Part shown: in pieces, positions 42,472-51,955 of the stretch
Layout: each line of letters starts with the position of its first letter
Numbering within the stretch: the stretch's first letter is position 1
DNA from: Aquisediminimonas sp043747445
GTDB lineage: Bacteria; Pseudomonadota; Alphaproteobacteria; Sphingomonadales; Sphingomonadaceae
DNA length: 64,000 nt
Assembly: GCA_043747445.1 (NCBI GenBank)
Contig: JAYTPB010000068.1
Span: 1-64,000 of the forward strand
Reading direction: 5' to 3'
Program-made: the position numbers and the translations under genes
Notes under the pieces: generated by a model
Seen by the model: only the letters and a program-made list of their open reading frames with translations
Told to the model about the DNA's origin: nothing
Database searches by the model: none

Positions 42472-43434
42472 ATGGCACGCAAGAAAATCGCGCTGATCGG
42501 CGCTGGTAATATTGGTGGTACACTCGCGCATCTCGCGGCTCAGAAAGAGCTTGGCGATATCGTCCTCTTTGATGTGGTTGAAGGCGTTCCTCAGGGCAAG
42601 GCGCTTGATCTGTCACAGTGCGGGCCAATTGAGGGCTATGATGCAAAGATCACCGGCTCGAATGATTATAAAGATATCGCAGGGGCCGACGTTATCATTG
42701 TAACAGCAGGTGTCGCCCGCAAACCGGGTATGAGCCGTGATGATCTGATCGGTATCAACCTTAAAGTCATGAAGGCCGTCGGCGAAGGCATTAAGAATAA
42801 TGCACCGGGTGCATTCGTTATCTGCATCACCAATCCGCTTGACGCGATGGTGTGGGCGCTGCGCGAATTTTCTGGGCTTCCCCATTATATGGTCTGCGGC
42901 ATGGCAGGCGTGCTTGATAGCGCGCGGTTCAGCCACTTTATTGCTGATGAGTTCGCTGTGTCGATCCGCGATGTGAACACATTTGTGCTAGGCGGCCACG
43001 GCGATACGATGGTTCCCGTAGTGCGCTACTCAACGGTCAACGGCATTCCCGTGCCTGATTTGGTCAAGATGGGCCTGTCTTCACAGGAAAGAATTGATGC
43101 AATCGTTAAGCGCACACGCGGCGGTGGCGGCGAAATCGTTGCGCTGCTTGGCACAGGATCGGCCTTTTATGCCCCCGCTGCCTCGGGAATCGCAATGGCC
43201 GAAGCCTTTCTGCGCGATCAGAAGCGTATCCTGCCCTGCGCGGCCTATGTGAACGGCCAGTACGGGTTGGATGACCTTTATGTCGGTGTCCCGGTAATGA
43301 TCGGTGCAGGCGGCGTCGAAAAAATCATCGAGATTGAGCTTGATGCAGCGGACAAGGCCGGACTTCAGGTCAGCGTTGATGCGGTCAAGGAATTGCTGGT
43401 CGCGTGTCGGGCGATTGATGGGTCACTCGCCTAA
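42472..43434 (+). CDS. mdh: Malate dehydrogenase
   Basis: A 320-residue NAD-dependent malate dehydrogenase of the LDH-like type 3 class. GAGNIGGTLAHL is the nucleotide-binding site, GVARKPGMSRDDLIGINL the substrate loop, and VLGGHGDTMVPVVRYS carries the catalytic histidine. An AAGGAGG ribosome binding site precedes ATG 42472. It opens the TCA operon, followed by sucD. Confidence 0.96.
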   Translation: MARKKIALIGAGNIGGTLAHLAAQKELGDIVLFDVVEGVPQGKALDLSQCGPIEGYDAKITGSNDYKDIAGADVIIVTAGVARKPGMSRDDLIGINLKVMKAVGEGIKNNAPGAFVICITNPLDAMVWALREFSGLPHYMVCGMAGVLDSARFSHFIADEFAVSIRDVNTFVLGGHGDTMVPVVRYSTVNGIPVPDLVKMGLSSQERIDAIVKRTRGGGGEIVALLGTGSAFYAPAASGIAMAEAFLRDQKRILPCAAYVNGQYGLDDLYVGVPVMIGAGGVEKIIEIELDAADKAGLQVSVDAVKELLVACRAIDGSLA

Positions 43435-43493
43435 CACTTGCGCGTCTGTCGTCGCGAGAGAAGGTTGCGCCGATACGAATTTAAGGAAATTGA

Positions 43494-44378
43494 ATGTCTA
43501 TCCTCGTCAATAAAAACACGTGCGTCATTACCCAGGGGATGACCGGAGAAACCGGCACGTTCCACACCGAGCAAGCGCTGGCTTACGGTACGCAAATGGT
43601 TGGCGGGGTGACGCCGGGTAAGGGTGGCAGCACGCATATCGGCCTGCCCGTATTCAACACGGTGGCCGAAGCGGTCGCGAAGACGGGCGCAGATGCCAGT
43701 GTCGTCTACGTCCCACCGCCGTTTGCCGCAGACTCGATCCTTGAGGCAATTGATGCTGAGGTGCCGCTGATCGTGTGCATTACAGAGGGCATTCCCGTGC
43801 TTGATATGGTCAAGGTTAAGCGCGCGCTTTCAGGTTCCAAATCGCGACTGATCGGGCCGAACTGCCCCGGCGTGCTGACGCCAAATGAATGCAAGATTGG
43901 CATTATGCCGGGTTCGATCTTTTCCAAGGGTTCAGTCGGCGTCGTTTCGCGTTCGGGCACGCTGACTTATGAAGCGGTGTTTCAGACAACCGCTGAGGGG
44001 CTTGGCCAGACGACTGCGGTTGGCATTGGCGGCGATCCAGTCAACGGCACCAACTTCATTGATGTGCTTGAGCTTTTCCTTGGCGATGACGCGACGACAT
44101 CAATGATCATGATCGGCGAAATCGGCGGCAGTGCTGAAGAAGAAGCCGCGCAGTTCTTGATCGATGAGGCCAAACGTGGCCGCAAGAAGCCTATGGTGGG
44201 CTTTATCGCTGGCCTCACCGCGCCTCCGGGGCGGCGGATGGGCCATGCCGGCGCGATTGTTTCAGGCGGCAAGGGCGGCGCGGAGGATAAGATCGCAGCG
44301 ATGGAAGCAGCGGGCATCCGCGTTTCGCCATCACCTTCTGAACTTGGCACAACACTTGCTGCGCTTTTGAAGGGGTAA
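43494..44378 (+). CDS. sucD: Succinyl-CoA synthetase alpha subunit
   Basis: A 294-residue subunit that carries the phosphohistidine for succinyl-CoA ligase. The motif GHAGAIVSGG holds the active-site histidine; the CoA-binding N-terminus reads ILVNKNTCVITQGMTGETGTFHTEQAL. The beta subunit gene sucC is not in the window, though sucCD are normally adjacent in many bacteria; it must lie elsewhere. Confidence 0.96.
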   Translation: MSILVNKNTCVITQGMTGETGTFHTEQALAYGTQMVGGVTPGKGGSTHIGLPVFNTVAEAVAKTGADASVVYVPPPFAADSILEAIDAEVPLIVCITEGIPVLDMVKVKRALSGSKSRLIGPNCPGVLTPNECKIGIMPGSIFSKGSVGVVSRSGTLTYEAVFQTTAEGLGQTTAVGIGGDPVNGTNFIDVLELFLGDDATTSMIMIGEIGGSAEEEAAQFLIDEAKRGRKKPMVGFIAGLTAPPGRRMGHAGAIVSGGKGGAEDKIAAMEAAGIRVSPSPSELGTTLAALLKG

Positions 44379-44431
44379 GCTTCTTTGACATTCCTCCCCC
44401 AAGGCTATTCCGCCTGAGAAAAGTGAGTATC

Positions 44432-47233
44432 ATGGGTATCGAGAACCATAATTTCGAGAGCGAGCAAGGGCCAAGCTGGGCACGCCCCAACTGGCCGCCG
44501 AGCGCGACTGATGATCTGACAGCAGCGCTTGACCCAACCCAAATGGCCGTTGAGATTAAGGCGGCGGCGAAGGCAGCGGGCAAGCCACTATCCGAAGGCG
44601 AAATTGAGCGCGCGGCGCGCAATTCGATCCGCGCGATGCTCCTCATCCGCACCTACCGCGTGCGCGGGCATCTTTCGGCCAATCTTGATCCGCTCGGCCT
44701 CGCAAAACAGGATGTACCAGCCGACTTGACGCCGGAATATCACGGATTTGTTGGTGATGACCAAGATGCGCCCGTCTATGTCGGGCGCAACCTTGGTCTT
44801 GAATGGACAACAGTGCGTAAACTTGTTGAGATTTTACGCGCAAATTACTGCGGCAATGTCGGCCTTGAATATATGCACATCTCCGATGTTGAGGAGCGAC
44901 GCTTCTTTCAGGAGCGGATGGAGGGTGCCGACAAATCAATCGGGTTCAGCCCCGAGGGCAAGCGCGCGATCCTCGCCAAGGTGATTGAGGGCGAGCAATA
45001 CGAAAAATTCCTCGGCCGCAAATATGTCGGCACCAAGCGGTTCGGGCTTGATGGCGGCGAAGCGATGATCCCCGCGCTTGAAAGCTTTATCAAAACCGGC
45101 GGCGCGCTTGGTGTGCGTGAAATCGTGATCGGGATGCCTCACCGGGGCCGATTGAACGTCCTCGCCAATGTGATGGCCAAGCCGTACCGGATCATCTTCC
45201 ATGAATTTTCGGGCGGGTCGGCCAATCCCGATGATGTTGGCGGATCGGGTGATGTCAAATATCATCTTGGCACTAGCACTGACCGTGAATTTGACGGCAT
45301 CAAAGTGCATATGTCGCTCGTCCCCAATCCATCGCATTTGGAGGCGGTTGATCCGGTCGTCCTCGGCAAAGTCCGCGCGAACCAGACGATGCGTGATGAT
45401 CTCGCGAACCATGTTCAGGTGCTGCCCATCCTGCTCCACGGCGATGCCGCTTTTGCAGGCCAAGGGATCGTCTGGGAATGCCTCGGCTTTTCGGGCATTC
45501 GCGGCTATAATACCGGCGGCTGCATCCACTTCATCGTCAATAATCAGGTTGGCTTTACCACCAGCCCGCAATTCGCGCGAAGCTCGCCCTACCCTTCCGA
45601 CGTCGCGAAGGGGGTTCAAGCGCCGATTTTCCATGTTAACGGTGATGATCCAGAGGCGGTAACCTTCGCCTGCAAACTCGCCATCGAATATCGCCAGACC
45701 TTCCACCGCGATATCGTGATCGATATGTGGTGCTATCGCCGCTTTGGCCATAATGAAGGTGATGAGCCAAGCTTCACCCAGCCGCTGATGTACGCCAACA
45801 TTAAGACGCACCCCCCCGTCAGCGCGGTCTATGCCCCGCGCCTGATTGAACAAGGCATAATCGATACAAATTGGGCGGAGGCACACGCCGCCAGTTTCGT
45901 TGCACAGCTTGAAGAAGAATTTATCGCGGGCGCCAATTACAAGGCGAATGAGGCCGATTGGTTCGGCGGTCGCTGGGCGGGGCTGAACAAGCCAGCCGAT
46001 CCTGAAACCGCGCGCCGTAATGTCGAAACCGGGATTTCGCGCAAATTGCTTGAAGGGCTTGGCCGGACGCTGACGACAGTGCCGGGTGGCCACACCATCC
46101 ACCCAACGCTTGCGCGGGTGCTTGAGGCCAAGAAAGCGACATTTGCAAAGGGCGAAGGGCTAGACTGGGCCTCAGGCGAAGCGCTCGCATTTGGATCGCT
46201 GCTGTCCGAAGGTTACGGTGTCCGCCTGTCGGGCCAAGATTCAGGGCGCGGCACATTCAGCCACCGCCACGCCGTGTGGGTCGATCAAGGGACTGAGGCC
46301 AAATATATCCCGCTTTCAACTGTGCCGCATGGCCGTTTTGAAGTGCTTGATAGCCCGCTGTCAGAGTTCGGTGTGCTTGGTTTTGAATATGGCTATGCTG
46401 GCGCTGATCCCAAGGCACTGGTGCTGTGGGAAGGCCAGTTCGGCGATTTTGCCAACGGCGCACAGGTAATGATTGATCAGTTCATCGCGAGTGGTGAGAG
46501 CAAGTGGCTCCGCGCCAACGGCCTCGTCATGCTCTTACCCCACGGCTATGAAGGCCAAGGGCCGGAGCATAGCTCAGCCCGGCTTGAGCGTTATCTGCAA
46601 CTCTGTGCCGAGGATAACATCCAAGTCGCCAACATCACCACGCCCGCCAATTATTTCCACATCCTGCGGCGGCAAATGCACCGCGCTTTCCGCAAACCGC
46701 TGATCATCATGTCACCGAAATCGCTGTTGCGGCACAAGATGGCGGTCTCAAGCGTTGATGAATTCCTTGACAACAGCCACTTCATGCGTATCCTCTCTGA
46801 TCCTTGGGCACCCAAAGATGAAGATGTAAAGCGCGTCGTCCTCTGTTCTGGCAAGGTCGCGTTTGATCTGCTTGATGCGCGCAATGCAGCGGGCGATACT
46901 GATACCGCGATCCTGCGGCTTGAGCAGCTTTACCCCTTCCCCGGCGAACCACTGGTCGTGCGACTTGACCGGATGCCAAACGTCGAAGAAGTGGTTTGGG
47001 CGCAGGAAGAACCGAAAAATAATGGTAGTTGGTCATTCGTTGAACCCTTCATTGAGGAATGCCTAACCAAAGCTAAGGTTGCGCCAACCCGTGCCCGCTA
47101 TGCCGGACGCAAGGCGAGCGCATCGCCCGCAACAGGCCTTGCCAAACGCCATCAGGCTGAACAGGCCGCGCTTATCGCCGACGCGCTAGGGCATAATGTC
47201 CGCGCCGAAATCAGACGCCAGCGGAAAGGCTGA
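44432..47233 (+). CDS. sucA: 2-oxoglutarate dehydrogenase E1 component
   Basis: A 933-residue thiamine-diphosphate enzyme that decarboxylates 2-oxoglutarate. Motifs include FLGRKYVGTKRFGLDGGEAMIPALE, GMPHRGRLNVLANVM, HGDAAFAGQGIVWE, FTTSPQFARSSPYPSDVAKGVQAPIFHVNGDDPEAV, and LLPHGYEGQGPEHSSARLERYLQL. The ATG at 44432 is preferred, though GTG at 44423 is possible. It joins sucB with two bases between stop and start. Confidence 0.96.
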   Translation: MGIENHNFESEQGPSWARPNWPPSATDDLTAALDPTQMAVEIKAAAKAAGKPLSEGEIERAARNSIRAMLLIRTYRVRGHLSANLDPLGLAKQDVPADLTPEYHGFVGDDQDAPVYVGRNLGLEWTTVRKLVEILRANYCGNVGLEYMHISDVEERRFFQERMEGADKSIGFSPEGKRAILAKVIEGEQYEKFLGRKYVGTKRFGLDGGEAMIPALESFIKTGGALGVREIVIGMPHRGRLNVLANVMAKPYRIIFHEFSGGSANPDDVGGSGDVKYHLGTSTDREFDGIKVHMSLVPNPSHLEAVDPVVLGKVRANQTMRDDLANHVQVLPILLHGDAAFAGQGIVWECLGFSGIRGYNTGGCIHFIVNNQVGFTTSPQFARSSPYPSDVAKGVQAPIFHVNGDDPEAVTFACKLAIEYRQTFHRDIVIDMWCYRRFGHNEGDEPSFTQPLMYANIKTHPPVSAVYAPRLIEQGIIDTNWAEAHAASFVAQLEEEFIAGANYKANEADWFGGRWAGLNKPADPETARRNVETGISRKLLEGLGRTLTTVPGGHTIHPTLARVLEAKKATFAKGEGLDWASGEALAFGSLLSEGYGVRLSGQDSGRGTFSHRHAVWVDQGTEAKYIPLSTVPHGRFEVLDSPLSEFGVLGFEYGYAGADPKALVLWEGQFGDFANGAQVMIDQFIASGESKWLRANGLVMLLPHGYEGQGPEHSSARLERYLQLCAEDNIQVANITTPANYFHILRRQMHRAFRKPLIIMSPKSLLRHKMAVSSVDEFLDNSHFMRILSDPWAPKDEDVKRVVLCSGKVAFDLLDARNAAGDTDTAILRLEQLYPFPGEPLVVRLDRMPNVEEVVWAQEEPKNNGSWSFVEPFIEECLTKAKVAPTRARYAGRKASASPATGLAKRHQAEQAALIADALGHNVRAEIRRQRKG

Positions 47234-47235
47234 TT

Positions 47236-48435
47236 ATGAGCACCGAAGTCAAAGTCCCCACCCTTGGCGAATCGATTGCCGAAGCCACGCTTGGCCAATG
47301 GCTCAAGAAACCCGGCGATGCTGTCGCGATGGATGAGCCAATCGCGAGCCTTGAGACCGACAAGGTCGCGGTTGAAGTCCCCTCACCTGTTGCCGGGATT
47401 ATGGGCGCACAAATGTTTGCCGAGGGTGCCACCGTTGGTGTTGGCGCGGTGATTGCCGCGATTGAGGCGGGATCAGGTGCGCCGTCTGCGACTGTTCCCG
47501 CTGTCGCCGCGCCGGTTCCTGTGATTGAAGCCGATGCTGGTGATCTTACACTTTCACCATCGGTACGCCGCCTGATCCTCGAACACGGCCTTGATCCATC
47601 GAAGATTAAGGGCAGTGGCAAGGACGGTCGCCTAACCAAGGAAGATGTGCTGGCCGCTGTCAGCGCGCCCGCCGTTGCTGCGGCAGTGGCGGCTGCGCCT
47701 GCTGCTACACCTGCGCCAACTGTGCCAAACAGCGATCGCGGCGAAGAACGCGTCCGCATGACGCGTCTGCGCCAAACCGTCGCGCGGCGACTGAAGGAAG
47801 CACAAAATACCGCCGCGATGCTCACCACCTTCAACGATGTCGATATGACCGAAGTGATGGCTGCGCGGACGAAGTATAAGGATTTGTTTGAAAAGAAGCA
47901 CGGCGTCCGTCTCGGCTTCATGGGCTTTTTTACCAAGGCCGTGTGCATGGCGCTGCGCGACATTCCGTCAGTCAATGCGAGCATCGAAGGCGAGGAAATC
48001 GTCTACCGCAACTATGCCGATATCTCAGTCGCGGTCTCGGCTCCCAACGGCCTTGTTGTCCCCGTAATCCGCGATGCGCAAGATATGAGCGTTGCGGGCA
48101 TCGAAAAGACCATCGGCGATTTCGGCGCCAAGGCCAAGGCCGGCACGATGACGATGGATGATATGAAGGGCGGCACCTTCACCATCTCAAACGGCGGGGT
48201 TTTCGGTAGCCTCATGTCAACCCCGATCATCAACCCGCCACAAAGCGCCGTCCTCGGCCTCCACCGCATTGAAGACCGCCCGGTTGTGCGTGATGGCCAA
48301 GTGGTCGTCCGCCCGATGATGTATCTCGCGCTCAGTTACGACCACCGCCTAATCGACGGACGTGAAGCCGTGACCTTCCTAGTCGCGGTCAAGAATGCTA
48401 TCGAAGATCCAACACGGTTGCTGATTGATTTGTGA
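47236..48435 (+). CDS. sucB: Dihydrolipoyllysine succinyltransferase (2-OGDH E2)
   Basis: A 399-residue E2 core. The N-terminal lipoyl domain has ETDKVAVEV with the lipoylated lysine; a flexible Ala/Pro linker leads to the E3-binding domain (SPSVRRLILEHGLDPSKIKGSGKDGRLTKEDVL), another linker, and the catalytic domain ending SYDHRLIDGREAV with the active-site histidine. The next genes are the DUF433 and DUF5615 pair, then lpdA. Confidence 0.96.
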   Translation: MSTEVKVPTLGESIAEATLGQWLKKPGDAVAMDEPIASLETDKVAVEVPSPVAGIMGAQMFAEGATVGVGAVIAAIEAGSGAPSATVPAVAAPVPVIEADAGDLTLSPSVRRLILEHGLDPSKIKGSGKDGRLTKEDVLAAVSAPAVAAAVAAAPAATPAPTVPNSDRGEERVRMTRLRQTVARRLKEAQNTAAMLTTFNDVDMTEVMAARTKYKDLFEKKHGVRLGFMGFFTKAVCMALRDIPSVNASIEGEEIVYRNYADISVAVSAPNGLVVPVIRDAQDMSVAGIEKTIGDFGAKAKAGTMTMDDMKGGTFTISNGGVFGSLMSTPIINPPQSAVLGLHRIEDRPVVRDGQVVVRPMMYLALSYDHRLIDGREAVTFLVAVKNAIEDPTRLLIDL

Positions 48436-48442
48436 GGCAGAC

Positions 48443-48685
48443 ATGAACTGGAAAGATCATATTCATTCTGATCCCGAAATTGGTTTTGGCAAACCGATTT
48501 TCCGAGGCACACGCATCAAAGTGGAATTTGTTCTGAAGCTGATGGCAGAAGGCTGGGCTGCGCCTCAAATGGCTGAAGAATATCCAGGCATTCAACCTGT
48601 GCATCTGCTTGCCGCTGCTGCCTTTGCAGCCGAGATGATGCAGGATGAGGAATACGCCGCGATTGGACAGGCGAAAGCGGCTTGA
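48443..48685 (+). CDS. DUF433 family protein, putative antitoxin
   Basis: An 80-residue helix-turn-helix protein of the DUF433 (VapB45-like) type: HSDPEIGFGKPIFRGTRIKVEFVLKLMAEGWAAPQMAEEYPGIQPVHLLAAAAFA. DUF433 proteins are frequently the antitoxin of PIN-like DUF5615 partners. ATG 48443 follows seven bases after the sucB stop, so it is in the TCA operon. The next gene overlaps its stop by four bases. Confidence 0.88.
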   Translation: MNWKDHIHSDPEIGFGKPIFRGTRIKVEFVLKLMAEGWAAPQMAEEYPGIQPVHLLAAAAFAAEMMQDEEYAAIGQAKAA

Positions 48686-49041
48686 AATTCCTGCTAGACG
48701 TGAACATCGGCACTACCATTGCGCGCGGCCTGCAAAACGTTGGTCACGATGTTGTTCGTGCGGCCCTTGCCTTGCCTACATGGTCTGACAAGGATTTAAT
48801 TGCGTTAGCTGTTAGAGAAGCACGCGTGATCATTACTGAAGACAGTGACTTCACTGATTTAATCTTTTCATTTGGGGTGCAGCCACCGCCTTCTTTGATC
48901 TACATACGCCGAGGTGACGAACGTCAGCACAGTTTTCTGCCCCGCATAAACGAAATCATTTCGACAGCACGACTGGAAGACCATATCATTGTGGTGACTC
49001 CAACCAACACGCGCTATCGCCCTTTTCCAAAGACGGATTAA
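48682..49041 (+). CDS. DUF5615 PIN-like protein, putative toxin
   Basis: A 119-residue protein with a PIN-like core: MKFLLDVNIGTTIARGLQNVGHDVVRA, LPTWSDKDLIALAVREARVIITEDSDF, with conserved acidic residues at LDVN and EDSDF. Related proteins are RNA-cleaving toxins (VapC-like). The start is TTG at 48682, overlapping the DUF433 stop. The lpdA start is four bases after its stop, so it sits between two TCA genes. Confidence 0.85.
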   Translation: MKFLLDVNIGTTIARGLQNVGHDVVRAALALPTWSDKDLIALAVREARVIITEDSDFTDLIFSFGVQPPPSLIYIRRGDERQHSFLPRINEIISTARLEDHIIVVTPTNTRYRPFPKTD

Positions 49042-49045
49042 GACA

Positions 49046-50440
49046 ATGACCGACACACCCTATGACCTCATTATCATCGGCTCCGGCCCCGGCGGCTATG
49101 TCGCGGCGATCCGCGCGGCGCAGCTTGGGCTAAAGGTTGCCTGTGTTGAGGCGCGTGACACGCTTGGCGGCACTTGCCTCAATGTTGGCTGCATTCCTTC
49201 CAAAGCCTTGCTCCATGCCTCCGAACTTTATGAGGAGGCGCATTCGGGCGCGCTTGCCAAGTTTGGGATTGATTTCAAGGGCGTCTCGCTCAACCTCGAT
49301 CAAATGCATGCAGAGAAGGCGAAAGCCGTCACAGAATTAACGGGCGGCATCGCATTCCTGTTCAAGAAGAACAAGGTCGATTGGCTTAAAGGCCATGCTG
49401 CCTTCACATCGGCGAACAGCATTGATGTAGCGGGCACCAACTACACCGCAAAGAACATGATGATTGCGACAGGATCATCTATCACCCCGCTACCCGGCGT
49501 CACGATTGATCAGAAGATTGTGGTTGATTCGACGGGTGCGCTGGCACTGCCCAAAGTGCCTAAACATATGGTCGTCATCGGTGGCGGCGTTATCGGGCTT
49601 GAGCTTGGTAGCGTCTGGCGGCGGCTTGGCGCTGAGGTGACCGTGGTTGAATATCTCGATCAAATCCTGCCCGGCATGGACGGTGAAGTCCGCAAGGAAT
49701 CGGCGAAGATTTTCAAGAAACAAGGCTTTGTCATTCGCACGAGTACCAAGGTCACAGGTGTTACTGTCAAGGGCAACAACGCTACTCTTACGGTCGAGCC
49801 TGCCGCTGGCGGTGCTGCTGAAACGATTGAGGCGGACTGCGTTCTCGTCAGCATCGGGCGGCGGCCCAACACTGACGGCCTTGCGCTCGATAAGGCCGGG
49901 CTTGCCACCAACAATCGCGGGCAGATTGAAGTCGGCCATGATTTCCAAACCTTAGTGAAAGGTATCTATGCCATTGGCGATGTAACCCCCGGCCCAATGC
50001 TCGCGCACAAAGCCGAGGATGAGGGGATTGCAGCGGCGGAATTTGCCGCTGGCCTCACTGGCATCGTCAATCATGATCTGATCCCCGGCGTCGTCTACAC
50101 CCATCCCGAAATTGCGAGCATTGGCCTTACCGAAGAGGAAGCCAAGGCGAAGGGCGAAATCAAGGTCGGCAAATTCATGATGATGGCCAACAGCCGCGCG
50201 AAGACAAACCGCGATACTGACGGCTTTGTAAAGGTGATTGCCGACGCCAAAACTGACCGTGTCCTCGGTGTCCATATCATCGCCACGCTCGCCGGAACGA
50301 TGATCGCGCAGGCAACCCAAGCAATGGAATTCGGCGCAACCAGCGAAGACATCGCCTACACCTGCCACGCCCACCCAACACATTCCGAAGCGATCAAGGA
50401 GGCGGCAATGGCAGTGATGGGCAAGCCGATCCATATGTGA
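49046..50440 (+). CDS. lpdA: Dihydrolipoyl dehydrogenase
   Basis: A 464-residue flavoprotein E3 that reoxidises lipoyl groups of the 2-oxoglutarate dehydrogenase complex. FAD-binding GSGPGGYVAAIRAAQLG, redox disulfide GGTCLNVGCIPSKALL, NAD-binding GGGVIGLELGSVW, and C-terminal HAHPTHSEA with the active-site histidine. It ends the TCA operon. Confidence 0.96.
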   Translation: MTDTPYDLIIIGSGPGGYVAAIRAAQLGLKVACVEARDTLGGTCLNVGCIPSKALLHASELYEEAHSGALAKFGIDFKGVSLNLDQMHAEKAKAVTELTGGIAFLFKKNKVDWLKGHAAFTSANSIDVAGTNYTAKNMMIATGSSITPLPGVTIDQKIVVDSTGALALPKVPKHMVVIGGGVIGLELGSVWRRLGAEVTVVEYLDQILPGMDGEVRKESAKIFKKQGFVIRTSTKVTGVTVKGNNATLTVEPAAGGAAETIEADCVLVSIGRRPNTDGLALDKAGLATNNRGQIEVGHDFQTLVKGIYAIGDVTPGPMLAHKAEDEGIAAAEFAAGLTGIVNHDLIPGVVYTHPEIASIGLTEEEAKAKGEIKVGKFMMMANSRAKTNRDTDGFVKVIADAKTDRVLGVHIIATLAGTMIAQATQAMEFGATSEDIAYTCHAHPTHSEAIKEAAMAVMGKPIHM

Positions 50441-50466
50441 TCTATTAGAATGCAGCTTAGCTCAAA

Positions 50467-51069
50467 ATGATGGCCCCGCTTATCTGGCTTGACCTGTTCG
50501 GGATCGCCGTATTTGCAACGTCGGGTGCGCTCGCGGCGGCGCGGGCGCAGCAAACACTCGTTACGTTCAGCTTCTTCGCGCTGATAACTGGGGTTGGCGG
50601 CGGCACCGTGCGCGATTTGCTTATCGGTGCACCGGTATTCTGGGTGCATGATTGGCGGGTACCTGCGGTTTGCCTTGCCACGGCATTGCTGATCTGGATC
50701 ATGCCCGCCCGAATGTGGAATGCGCGCGCACTTGATTGGTTTGATGCGGTCGGCTTAGCCGTATATGCCGTATTTGGGACAGCAAAGTCGCTTAGCCTTG
50801 GCATCCCGCCTTTGCCTGCGATGATGATGGGCGTTATCACAGCCTGCGTTGGCGGCATCATCCGTGATGTGCTGGCTGGCGTACCTTCGATCCTGCTACG
50901 GCCCGAAATCTATGTGACCGCTGCTGCGCTCGCCGCAGGATCATTTGTGGCCATGGTCTGGCTGGGGATCCCGGTGGTGCTTGCTGGCCTATTGGGCGGG
51001 TGTGCCGGATTTGGCCTCCGCGCGCTCGCGATCACACGGGGATTATCGATTCCATCTTACCGACGTTAG
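50467..51069 (+). CDS. Trimeric intracellular cation channel family protein
   Basis: A 200-residue integral membrane protein of the UPF0126/YicG family, distantly related to TRIC channels. Two tandem units each contain a GG-rich helix: ALITGVGGGTVRDLLIG and GVITACVGGIIRDVLAG. Such proteins conduct monovalent cations, and some were reported to transport glycine. ATG 50467 follows lpdA by 26 bases. Confidence 0.88.
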   Translation: MMAPLIWLDLFGIAVFATSGALAAARAQQTLVTFSFFALITGVGGGTVRDLLIGAPVFWVHDWRVPAVCLATALLIWIMPARMWNARALDWFDAVGLAVYAVFGTAKSLSLGIPPLPAMMMGVITACVGGIIRDVLAGVPSILLRPEIYVTAAALAAGSFVAMVWLGIPVVLAGLLGGCAGFGLRALAITRGLSIPSYRR

Positions 51070-51207
51070 GCACCAAGCCTTGATTCTGTCCGATTATGCG
51101 ACAGTTGGTTACTATACAGCTAACCAAGCCATTGACTTGTCATTGGGGTGACATAAACGGACTCTAGTGGCGTTGGTATGACGCAGAGAATTACCTTGGG
51201 GGCTAGA

Positions 51208-51840
51208 GTGAAAATTTTGAAAGCGCTTGCGTTGGCTATCCTCGCGTGGAGCACGGCTCCTGCGCAGGCGGCGACTGTTTCATTCGGCTATATCGGCGCT
51301 GACCGAACAGCCCCGACCATCGTTCCCGGCCAAGGTCAGTTGATCAGGATCACTGACGGCGTAGGATCATTTTCATTTTTGCCGCCGTCGCTTGTCGGAC
51401 AGTTGACCCCGCAATCGGGCACTTTTGGCTTGGCTGATCTGGCAAGCTTCACGCTTGACACCAGCACAGTTTTTACCTTTTCTGAAGTCAACCCATCAGG
51501 CTTTCCTTCGAGTGGTTTTTTTAATTACGGGCTTGCTGACCTTACCGCATTTTCGGCAACTTTTGCCAATGGTGCGTTAACAGCACTGAGCTTCGATACC
51601 AATGCGCTTTCAACAATCAGCACCGACGGCAACGGTGATTTTGGCCTGCAAAGCTTCCGGGTGACGGGCCTTGGCCCAGACGGCGCATCAACCTTCAATG
51701 GTGATTTTCAGCTTCTCACATCGGGACAGATTGAGATTGCGGCGGTGCCTGAGCCGGCAACATGGGCGCTGATGATTATCGGCTTCGGCATGGTTGGCGG
51801 CGCAGTTCGCGCGCGCCGTCGTCAGGCACTTTTCGCCTGA
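51208..51840 (+). CDS. PEPxxWA-CTERM sorted exported protein
   Basis: A 210-residue exported protein. The signal peptide KILKALALAILAWSTAPAQA fits a GTG start at 51208 with TTGGGGG before it; an ATG at 51178 is the alternative. The C-terminus VPEPATWALMIIGFGMVGGAVRARRR has the PEPxxWA motif, a membrane helix and a basic tail, so the protein is probably processed by an exosortase-like enzyme. The middle is beta-rich with no recognised domain. Confidence 0.82.
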   Translation: MKILKALALAILAWSTAPAQAATVSFGYIGADRTAPTIVPGQGQLIRITDGVGSFSFLPPSLVGQLTPQSGTFGLADLASFTLDTSTVFTFSEVNPSGFPSSGFFNYGLADLTAFSATFANGALTALSFDTNALSTISTDGNGDFGLQSFRVTGLGPDGASTFNGDFQLLTSGQIEIAAVPEPATWALMIIGFGMVGGAVRARRRQALFA

Positions 51841-51955
51841 CACTCCGCCTTGACAGACTAATTGCATTGACTTGAGTCGGCCCAGTGGCGCAGTTGTTTG
51901 CGCGGCTGGGCTAATGCTTTTGTGTGTTGCCCCTTTTTTGAGAGGTCTGGCGCAA

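Noticed and set aside
44936..46102. A 388-codon open frame on the minus strand inside sucA
   Set aside because: It is antisense to well-conserved sucA codons and has no domain or ribosome binding site; it is a GC-related shadow.
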